The position numbers and the translations under genes are program-made. The notes beneath the pieces were generated by a model. That model had not been told where the DNA came from, did no database searches, and saw only the letters and a list, made by a program, of their open reading frames with translations. A stretch of DNA of 10,350 nt from SOIV01 sp964435925 (GTDB lineage: Bacteria > Acidobacteriota > Aminicenantia > Aminicenantales > Aminicenantaceae), in NCBI GenBank assembly GCA_964435925.1, contig CAYTBG010000095.1, positions 1-10,350 of the forward strand, read 5' to 3'. Within the stretch, counting starts at the first letter, position 1. Each line of letters starts with the position of its first letter. Of the stretch, positions 1-5,727 are shown in pieces.

Positions 1-310
1 CGCTCTCGCCAGAGCGGAAAAATCGATGGTTTATGATGAGTTCCTCATCATCGTCCCTCAGGGAGAGAACAACATCAGCCATTCCTAAAGGAGGTTTCTC
101 TGTGTTTCCGTTGAATATGACATCGCCGCTCCTCTCTCCTCTTAGGTACCTTGACCTCTTTCCACCTAATACCCAAAGGAGGGCATCGACGATGTTGCTC
201 TTTCCTGTGCCGTTAGGGCCGATGATGGCAGTTATTCCGGGGTGGAGGAGGATTTTTGTTCTTTCGGGAAAAGATTTGAATCCCTGAAGTTCTAGCTTTT
301 TGATAATCAT
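1..310 (-). CDS. smc: Chromosome segregation protein Smc, N-terminal fragment (cut by window edge)
   Basis: The minus strand reads open from ATG at 310 to the window edge, giving 103 codons. The protein begins MIIKKLELQGFKSF, the usual start of bacterial Smc, and has a Walker A motif GPNGTGKS at about residues 32-39 followed by NIVDALLWVLG, the Smc-type helix after the P-loop. Then comes GDVIFNGN, the region that in Smc precedes the Q-loop and coiled coil. Known role of the family: a homodimeric ATPase that, with ScpA and ScpB, organises and segregates the chromosome in the cytoplasm. Only the N-terminal half of the ATPase head is present; the coiled coil, hinge and C-terminal head would lie beyond base 1. 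RecF and RecN share the P-loop layout but start differently, so Smc is preferred. No strong Shine-Dalgarno site is seen before the ATG. Confidence 0.9.
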   Translation of the reverse strand, partial: MIIKKLELQGFKSFPERTKILLHPGITAIIGPNGTGKSNIVDALLWVLGGKRSRYLRGERSGDVIFNGNTEKPPLGMADVVLSLRDDDEELIINHRFFRSGES

Positions 311-333
311 GTTTTGATGGTCATATTCTGAAT

Positions 334-351
334 TGGAAGTGTCCTCTTCCA
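334..351. promoter_or_regulatory. Small inverted repeat in the smc leader
   Basis: The arms TGGAAG (334-339) and CTTCCA (346-351) are perfectly complementary and are separated by six bases. They lie 23 bases upstream of the smc start codon. The element could be a small leader hairpin or an operator. A 6-bp repeat can arise by chance, so this is only a candidate. Confidence 0.25.
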
Positions 352-467
352 CTCATATTATGTTTTTTTATTTATGATTTTCCTGGCAGCTCACCAATTT
401 TTCTTGATTCTGTCTTTGCATACATGCCCAACTTATTTTTACTGATTTTAAGCTGTTCAATAGATAG

Positions 468-877
468 CTATTTTATCCAATTCAAAATGATTGTCAAAGA
501 GAAAGCGTTTTGCATGTACTGAGAAATAACGAAATATTTTCTTAATTCAGCCACATTTCTAAATTTTCTCGATTCACTTTGTGTAGATATTTTACTTTGA
601 TCTAACTCCCTGCAGATACCTGATGCTCTCTATCCAATGATTTTACGATTAATAGGATTCACTCGTAATCTTTCTTCATCCTCGTCCATTTAATCCTAGA
701 CTTTTAGATATCCGGAGAAATGTAATTTTTTGAATAATACTGATTTATTGTCAGTGGAAATCCACCGGTAATAATAAAGTCAGAAAATAGCTTTTTGTAT
801 TCAGGAAGATGGAAATTTGCCTGCTCCTCAGAAAGCCCCTTAAGCTCTGGTACTTTCTCCCGCAACGCGAATCCCAT
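468..877 (-). pseudogene. Decayed AAA ATPase of the DUF4143/COG1373 type
   Basis: Two minus-strand fragments look like parts of one old gene. The first (877 to 704, 57 residues) reads HLPEYKKLFSDFIITGGFP and ends YYSKNYISPDI before a stop. The 'Y...L..GGFP' block and the following aromatic-rich stretch are typical of the middle of AAA ATPases with a C-terminal DUF4143 domain. The second fragment (open upstream of the stop at 468) contains NVAELRKYFVISQYMQNAFS. It resembles the later part of that family, where a winged-helix segment is followed by 'tv..Y...L..aFll'. Stop codons and frame changes separate the pieces, and neither a Walker A nor a Walker B motif is present, so the gene is dead. 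The family is often mobile or strain-variable. Assignment is by motif memory only; the first fragment is more convincing than the second. Confidence 0.45.
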
Positions 878-1009
878 TTATAGATATTTAAAGTGGAGCA
901 ATCTGGGGAAGTGGTTAGAAGAGATGAAGTAAGGAGGTCGTCATTTACCTCAGGAATTTTCTCTTTTCATTAATTGCAGAGTGACATTTTTAGGGACTAT
1001 TTCCATAAT

Positions 1010-1405
1010 CTAGATTTCATATCCTTCTTTTTTTAAATATTCTACAATGTGCTCTATGAATTTTTTTGTATTATCAATCAATATCCTGGCTTTCTCTTTC
1101 CCCACTGAACCTAAAGGGCCATAATCTCCTGCCTGTCTTATGTCAAACGCATCTATAATGTAACGGTGCAAATTAGAAGGAATTAAACCAGTTTTAACAA
1201 ATTCCTTGCCAAAAGCAGATATAACTTCCTTATGTTTGGAGAAACTCAAACCCCTGGTTAGTAATGTGGCCTCTGCGGTATAAAACATCGCATAATAGGA
1301 ACGACTGGCAGAAAAATCAGGAAATCTGCTTTCTAATAAGCTTTTTGCAGCATCTAAACTCTCTTTTGCCTTTTTTATAAGGTCTGAGATATCTGCATCT
1401 TTCAT
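1010..1405 (-). CDS. HEPN domain protein (COG1895-like), partner of the upstream MNT protein
   Basis: This 131-residue all-helical protein has the HEPN layout. An N-terminal helix pair carries SASRSYYAMFYTAEA at about residues 32-46, followed by G...SKHKEVISAFG (about 52-66), a DIRQAGDYG motif at 88-96, and a final amphipathic helix ending EYLKKEGYEI. In the family, HEPN proteins paired with an MNT nucleotidyltransferase act either as RNase toxins neutralised by their partner or as nucleotide-binding accessory subunits. The RX4-6H catalytic motif of HepT-type toxins is not obvious. Instead there is R90-x3-D94-Y95, as in many COG1895 proteins, so RNase activity is doubtful. The ATG overlaps the stop of the MNT gene by four bases (ATGA), which indicates translational coupling. 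HEPN identity is secure; a toxin role is inference. Confidence 0.85.
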   Translation of the reverse strand: MKDADISDLIKKAKESLDAAKSLLESRFPDFSASRSYYAMFYTAEATLLTRGLSFSKHKEVISAFGKEFVKTGLIPSNLHRYIIDAFDIRQAGDYGPLGSVGKEKARILIDNTKKFIEHIVEYLKKEGYEI

Positions 1406-1734
1406 AAAGAAACTCCCTCTCTTTTTGCATTAAGGATAACCGGCAGCTTTCTTATTCTGTATTCTTCTTCCTTGAAGGGGATTATAGAAATCACGGTGTC
1501 GTATTTTAAATCCAACTCCCATATCTCGTTGAAATACTTTTCACGTTCAGCCAGAGGGTCTTTCATATTTTCCAAAAGTATTATGAGATCTATATCAGAT
1601 CCATCGGTAAAATCTCCACGGGCATAAGATCCGTATAAAATAATTCCCTTCAATTTATTACCATATATTTTTTCAAGATGTTTTTTCACTTCATCCAGAA
1701 TTGTCCTGATCTTTCTCGGAATTTTTCTATTCAT
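1402..1734 (-). CDS. MNT-type minimal nucleotidyltransferase
   Basis: The 110-residue protein is a minimal nucleotidyltransferase of the polymerase-beta superfamily. It carries the signature GS-x10-DxD as G35-S36 followed by D47-I-D49 in YGSYARGDFTDGSDIDL. A candidate third acidic metal ligand is D79 in KYDTVISII. Length and motif match MntA-like proteins, which in characterised HepT/MntA pairs transfer AMP from ATP to the HEPN partner and silence it. All catalytic residues appear present, so the enzyme is probably active. The start is supported by an AAGGTGAGG-like ribosome binding site just upstream of the ATG at 1734. It is the first gene of a two-gene operon with the HEPN gene. Whether the pair is a toxin-antitoxin system or a housekeeping adenylylation module cannot be told from the sequence. 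Confidence 0.88.
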   Translation of the reverse strand: MNRKIPRKIRTILDEVKKHLEKIYGNKLKGIILYGSYARGDFTDGSDIDLIILLENMKDPLAEREKYFNEIWELDLKYDTVISIIPFKEEEYRIRKLPVILNAKREGVSL

Positions 1735-2091
1735 TTTATCCTCACCTTAAAAATTTTATTCGGAAATTAAAGTATTTATTTTTTAGCTGAGAACAATTTT
1801 CTGTAATTTTTGTTTGATTTATCGCTTAACAGCATTCGTTGTTTTTTATACCATAACAAAAAATCACGGTCAAACTGTTCTCGTTCAGATGCATTAGTGA
1901 CACTTTAAGTATAAGAAGGGGATTCTGTTTTTTTTCTTTAAGAAGTGAGAAGAAATTTTGCAGGCTGGCTGCACAGGTTATTCTGGTCAGCTATATCTTG
2001 ATACCTTCTAATTAGCCAGAATAATAGACCTACTACTCAAATTTGTTTAAATTCTCTTTCCTAGAGCAGACCGCATCTAAAGTCATAAGTC
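1735..2091. other. Non-coding AT-rich stretch with no recognised content
   Basis: Between the MNT start and the tRNA promoter I see no plausible coding frame, no hairpin with a T-run, and no clear repeat. The part next to 1735 must hold the leader and probably the promoter of the MNT/HEPN operon on the minus strand, but no convincing -35/-10 pair is visible. Confidence 0.5.
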
Positions 2092-2120
2092 TTGACAGTC
2101 AAATCTAAATCAATTAATTT
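2092..2120 (+). promoter_or_regulatory. Candidate sigma70-type promoter of tRNA-Thr
   Basis: A perfect -35 TTGACA (2092-2097) is followed after 17 bases by TAATTT (2115-2120), which matches three of six -10 positions including the key first T, second A and final T. Initiation near 2127 would give a leader of about 26 bases before the tRNA. Confidence 0.45.
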
Positions 2121-2152
2121 CTAGTTGTTAGAGAGAATATTAGCTTCGAAGA

Positions 2153-2225
<73 letters not shown>

Positions 2226-2337
2226 CTCTTTTTTAGGGGAAAAGTCAGCAAATAGGTTTAGTCACTGTTAGCCATAATCGGGCGATTTTAGCCAAAATCT
2301 GTTACATATTAAACACGGGGATAAGTCTATATTTGAT

Positions 2338-2366
2338 TTGACACTTCCCTCATTAATTATTATCTT
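2338..2366 (+). promoter_or_regulatory. Candidate sigma70-type promoter of the outer-membrane-barrel gene
   Basis: TTGACA (2338-2343), a 17-base spacer, and TATCTT (2361-2366) form a good promoter about 75 bases before the ATG at 2442. It would drive the interrupted gene that follows and possibly the radical SAM remnant after it. Confidence 0.5.
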
Positions 2367-2441
2367 GTGACCAAACAAGCAGATGGAACTAATGGGACCT
2401 GGTGTTCTGAATGATCAAAAAGAAAAAAAAGGGAGTTAGTC

Positions 2442-2951
2442 ATGCTTAGAAAATGTCTTTTTTTTATGTTGTTATTTATTGGTATTGTTCATTTCTCATT
2501 AGGTGAAGAAATTGGCCACTACAAAGAGATGTGATCACAGAAAAATCAAAAGGCCAGTGCAGCAGCTAAAGAAAAAGATTTTTATATTACTCCTCGTATT
2601 GGATTTTCAACTTTTTCAGGTATTATAGGAATTGAGCTCCAGTATAAACATTTTGCTTTTAATATTGGCGATTTTACGGGGGCAAATGTGAAACACTGTT
2701 TAACTTACGGTATCAAGTATTATTTCAAGCCACATCGTAGTACATGGTACTTTGGACTAGGTGGTGGGACAGCATTAGATGAATTTATACCTGAAAATAA
2801 TTGGAGGCAACATATAGGTTTTATATTAGGTTATCGGTGGAGATGGGGGAAAGGTTGGGATTTTAATTTAGGGATTGGGCCTTTATTTCCGATAGGTAAA
2901 AAAGCAACACATCCTCCCATGTTTGATTTAGCATTTGGATATTCTTTTTAG
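2442..2951 (+). pseudogene. Outer-membrane beta-barrel-like protein interrupted by an in-frame TGA
   Basis: The frame from ATG 2442 (GGGAG ribosome binding site just upstream) encodes a signal peptide, MLRKCLFFMLLFIGIVHFSLG. It runs 30 codons, meets TGA at 2532-2534, and then continues in the same frame without further stops to TAA at 2949-2951. The part after the stop reads like a small outer-membrane barrel: alternating short strands, paired aromatic residues and glycines (YYFKPHRSTWYFGLGGG, GFILGYRWRWGKGWDFNLGIG), and a final strand FDLAFGYSF ending in phenylalanine, the usual outer-membrane protein end. The whole frame would give about 169 residues. The in-frame GTG at 2688 falls in the middle of the barrel and would give a protein without a signal peptide, so it is unlikely to be a real start. 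The family is unknown to me. The most likely history is one nonsense mutation (TGG to TGA would do it). Confidence 0.65.
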
Positions 2952-3031
2952 TAAACAAGTCTCATGTTTTTTCTGATTTTAGAATTATAAAAGTCTTTTT
3001 TCATCTTTTGAAGTAAGGAAATATTTTAATT

Positions 3032-3544
3032 GTGAAACATTTAATGTACGGGATTAAATACGTCATTAATCATCAGATCTTTAAAAAAGACACTCCTCTT
3101 ATTTGCGGATTAGTCATAAGCAACAGATGTAATTTGCATTGCCGTCACTGCAAAATAGCCGATCGTGGGATAAAGGATCTCAGTTTTGAGGAAGCCGTTT
3201 CTGTGCTTAATTCATTTTATGAAGAAGGTGGTCGTGCCCTCTATCTAGAAGGTGGCGATCCGTTTATTTGGCGTGATAGACACAATCATCTTGAAGATCT
3301 TGTTGAATATTCCCATAAACTTGGGTTTTTCACAGTGATTATATATACAAATGGCACAATCCCGATAAAGACATCAGCCAATACTGTGTTCATCAGTGTG
3401 GATGGGCTTCAAAAAACTCATAATTTTTTGCGTGGCAAAACATTTAACAGAATAATGAAAAACATCCAGGAATCACAGCATCCTTCTCTTTACATAAACT
3501 ACACGATAAACAGTTATAACAAGAATGAAATAAAATATTTTTAA
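3032..3544 (+). pseudogene. Radical SAM enzyme truncated to its N-terminal half
   Basis: The 170-residue product starts with a radical SAM core. The cluster motif CNLHCRHC places C33, C37 and C40 in the canonical CxxxCxxC spacing. It is followed by a strand and YLEGGDPF (about 70-77), the SAM-binding GGEP motif with D for E, then IIYTNGT (about 104-110) and VFISVDG (about 119-125), which are successive strands of the partial TIM barrel. The reading frame stops at NEIKYF, about where the sixth strand would begin. Usual family members exceed 300 residues, and the 60 bases after the stop do not encode the missing half. The [4Fe-4S] site is intact, but the barrel is incomplete, so activity is unlikely. 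The GTG start is chosen because AAGGA lies about 13 bases upstream; ATG 3044 is an alternative. The original substrate cannot be deduced. Confidence 0.7.
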
Positions 3545-3605
3545 GCAGAGAGCTTTATTGCCATACATGAAGTCAATTCAGTCCATGATGATGTGAAGAA
3601 TTAAG

Positions 3606-4169
3606 ATGAAAGAATTATCTAAAGGAATTATAGTTGCATTGTTGAGCTTGCCTCTCATATTAACCGGTAGTCAGAAAAAGGAATTGGATTATGAATTCAT
3701 TAAAGATGAAAACGACTATTCATTCCGTGGGTATATTGTAGTAAAGACTGACCTTGATTGTCTAATCAGCATCTTATATGACTTTAAGCACTTAGCCAAT
3801 ATTGAATCGAGTGCGAAATCCATTGTCCTTCTCCAAGAAAAAGAGAATTGGTATGAGGCATGTCATACCTTTAAAAAATTATTCTTTAAACACGAATCTA
3901 TTTGGCGGAAGACTCTGAAACTGGATGAGCAGAAGATTGTCTTTGAGATGATATCACACAAGCATAACTCAGGCCTTATGCCTAAAGTACTGTCTTCTAC
4001 AGGATATTATCAGATTAAACTTGAGGAAGAAGGCTATAAGGTTGAATATTTTCAAGAGTGCAAATTAAAATCGGCTTTTCTAAAAAGAGCTTATATTAAC
4101 AAGGCAAAAAAAGAGACGATTAAATTTATGCTGGAGCTTAAGGAATATATCGAAAAAACTTGTCATTAA
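3606..4169 (+). CDS. Secreted SRPBCC/START-like ligand-binding protein
   Basis: This 187-residue protein has a basic N-terminus and a hydrophobic stretch at about 8-21 (GIIVALLSLPLILTG), read as a signal peptide or membrane anchor; there is no lipobox cysteine. The rest resembles the polyketide cyclase/START (SRPBCC) fold. Strand YSFRGYIVVKTDLDCLISILYDF (about 38-60) is the usual 'membrane-integrity/cyclase' opening, where a strand is followed by a helix ending in 'D(F/Y)..'. Later come a long central beta-region and a C-terminal helix AKKETIKFMLELKEYIEKT. Such domains bind or process lipids and small aromatic molecules. A catalytic role is not evident. It begins 61 bases after the radical SAM remnant and ends 68 bases before the HemN-like gene on the same strand, so a shared transcript is likely. 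The fold assignment rests on pattern only. Confidence 0.6.
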   Translation: MKELSKGIIVALLSLPLILTGSQKKELDYEFIKDENDYSFRGYIVVKTDLDCLISILYDFKHLANIESSAKSIVLLQEKENWYEACHTFKKLFFKHESIWRKTLKLDEQKIVFEMISHKHNSGLMPKVLSSTGYYQIKLEEEGYKVEYFQECKLKSAFLKRAYINKAKKETIKFMLELKEYIEKTCH

Positions 4170-4237
4170 TTTTGTTGCTTCGCTTGCACGGTTAGTTAAC
4201 ATCGGATTCTAGGGGAGTCTGACGGGGAAAATATTTT

Positions 4238-5524
4238 ATGCTTAAAGGTTTCATCAGGTCGAATCTAAGAAGATTATTAACTAAAGAGAAAAGTATTGCA
4301 CTTGAACGCAGGATTCCCTTTCTTGAGAGAAGATTCGAGGACATTGAGGAATTAGGGTTTTATCTTCATATCCCCTTCTGTGAGCAAATATGCCCTTACT
4401 GCCCGTATTACAAAGAGATTTATCATCCTGATCTGGCAGAAAGGTACACAAAGGCCATTAAAAGCGAGATTAACTTCTATTCTGACTTGGTCGGTAATAA
4501 ACCTGTAACCTCCTTGTATATTGGTGGTGGGACTCCTACAACAATGCTTTACAGTGGTCTGGAAGAGATTCTGGAGCATATCTTTAAAAGTTTTAACATG
4601 CAGTGTGATATACACATGGAAAGCCATCCCAATCATCTGAGCTCAGACAATCTCAAGACCATCATCTCTATGGGCATAAATCATTTAAGCACTGGAGTGG
4701 AAGCCCTTCAAGATAGGCATCTGAAGTTCCTAAACAGACCATACACTGCGGAAGGAGTGAAGGCAGTTGTCGAACGAGCTGTCAGTAAAGACTTCAAATG
4801 TGTTAATGCAGACTTCATTTTTGCATTACCCAATCAGACCTATAGTGAGGTCGAGCAAGCCGGTCACGCCCTGGTTGAGATGGGTGTTGACCAAATCGCC
4901 GCTTACCCTCTGTTCATCTTCCCTTACACCCGAATGGGAGAAACGGCTAATGATAACAACTACAAAATTTCCAGCCTCTTAAAAAGAAGAAAGATGCTTG
5001 GCATCTTGGAAGGAATCTTTTATGGTGCAGGTTTTCGAAGAATTTCTGTTTGGGCCTTTACCAGGCCAGGCGTTCCTAAGTACTGTTCTGTGACAGTACC
5101 TCTCTACATCGGTCTTGGTGCGAGTGGAGGCTCTTACCTGAAGGATGTTTTCTATCTCAATACATTCCATGTGGCTGAGTATATAAATGCCCTTGAAGAT
5201 GGAAGGATACCAATAGCGGTATCACTTGATTTATCAGAAAATATGCAGATGGCGGGTTGGTTGTACTGGAGGACCTATGAGACAAGGTTCATGAAAAAAG
5301 ATTTCAAGAAAAGATTTGGAAAGGATTTTGACAAAATCTACGGAAGATATGTAAAACTGTTGTCACTCCTTGGGTTCTTAAATGATGATGAGGGTCAGAT
5401 AGTCCTTTCTGATAAAGGCACTTATTGGCTGCATGTGCTTGAGGACCTATTCTCATTAGATTACATCAGTAAGTTGTGGGGCAATTCAAAGCAAGACCCC
5501 TGGCCAACAAAGGTGACTCTGTAA
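4238..5524 (+). CDS. HemN/HemW-like radical SAM enzyme
   Basis: The 428-residue protein has the HemN/HemW signature. FYLHIPFC leads into the cluster motif C48-EQI-C52-PY-C55, and IGGGTP at 95-100 is the SAM-binding glycine motif. ME..P then N.LSTGVEALQ (about 126-160) is the usual next barrel segment, and NADFIFALPNQT (about 189-200) corresponds to 'nlDLIyGLPgQT'. A C-terminal region from about 330 on (LSENMQMAGWLYW, RFG, LLSLLGFL, LSDKGTYWL) matches the winged-helix HemN C-terminal domain. The N-terminal extension of about 35 residues is longer than in HemW. The family includes oxygen-independent coproporphyrinogen dehydrogenase, the heme chaperone HemW, heme-degrading ChuW, and class C radical SAM methyltransferases of natural-product pathways. 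The next complete gene downstream is a carbamoyltransferase, which makes a tailoring role plausible, but the substrate is unknown. All cluster cysteines are present, so the enzyme should be active, in the cytoplasm and without oxygen. Confidence 0.85.
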   Translation: MLKGFIRSNLRRLLTKEKSIALERRIPFLERRFEDIEELGFYLHIPFCEQICPYCPYYKEIYHPDLAERYTKAIKSEINFYSDLVGNKPVTSLYIGGGTPTTMLYSGLEEILEHIFKSFNMQCDIHMESHPNHLSSDNLKTIISMGINHLSTGVEALQDRHLKFLNRPYTAEGVKAVVERAVSKDFKCVNADFIFALPNQTYSEVEQAGHALVEMGVDQIAAYPLFIFPYTRMGETANDNNYKISSLLKRRKMLGILEGIFYGAGFRRISVWAFTRPGVPKYCSVTVPLYIGLGASGGSYLKDVFYLNTFHVAEYINALEDGRIPIAVSLDLSENMQMAGWLYWRTYETRFMKKDFKKRFGKDFDKIYGRYVKLLSLLGFLNDDEGQIVLSDKGTYWLHVLEDLFSLDYISKLWGNSKQDPWPTKVTL

Positions 5525-5595
5525 GAAAGAATGACTAAAAAATTATCACAAATTGAGCAAACGTTTTTAGAAAAAACCCTCTTTTCTCCCGGGTC

Positions 5596-5650
5596 TTAAC
5601 AATCTTTTAACAAACCTTTAACAAATTTTTGACAACTTTCCTTCTAATAA
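5596..5650 (+). promoter_or_regulatory. Pho-box-like array of four hexamers with a -10 element
   Basis: Four hexamers start at 5596, 5607, 5618 and 5629: TTAACA, TTAACA, TTAACA and TTGACA. Each pair is separated by five bases, giving an exact 11-base period. Ten bases after the last hexamer lies TAATAA (5645-5650), a usable -10 box. Known precedent: PhoP of Bacillus binds TT(A/T/C)ACA repeats with this period, and E. coli PhoB binds 11-base repeats placed about ten bases before the -10 in place of a -35. The array lies 78 bases before the carbamoyltransferase ATG and points toward it. Regulation by a PhoB/OmpR-family response regulator, perhaps by phosphate limitation, is inference; the repeats themselves are directly visible. 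Confidence 0.6.
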
Positions 5651-5727
5651 AGCTTAACTTAGCCATGAAAGAAATAATTAGTAAAGGAAGAAACAATTAA
5701 AATAAGTTCGATCAAGGAGGTTAAGTG

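Noticed and set aside
2229..2234. Separate intrinsic terminator after tRNA-Thr.
   Set aside because: Only six Ts with no hairpin other than the tRNA itself, so not listed as its own feature.
3032..3064. The first residues of the radical SAM remnant (MKHLMYGIKY) resemble the mid-barrel part MKHCLTYGIKYY at 2688, suggesting a duplication.
   Set aside because: The match covers about 11 residues, stops at once, and the nucleotide sequences differ at many positions; coincidence is more likely.
5531..5599. A 22-codon open frame just after the HemN-like gene, possible leader peptide.
   Set aside because: It has only a weak ribosome binding site, no recognisable sequence, and its end overlaps the TTAACA array. 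The array explains the conserved-looking part better.
5596..5634. Short CRISPR-like array or replication iterons.
   Set aside because: The unit is only 6 conserved bases in 11, with no spacers of CRISPR length, no cas genes, no rep gene, and it sits in promoter position.
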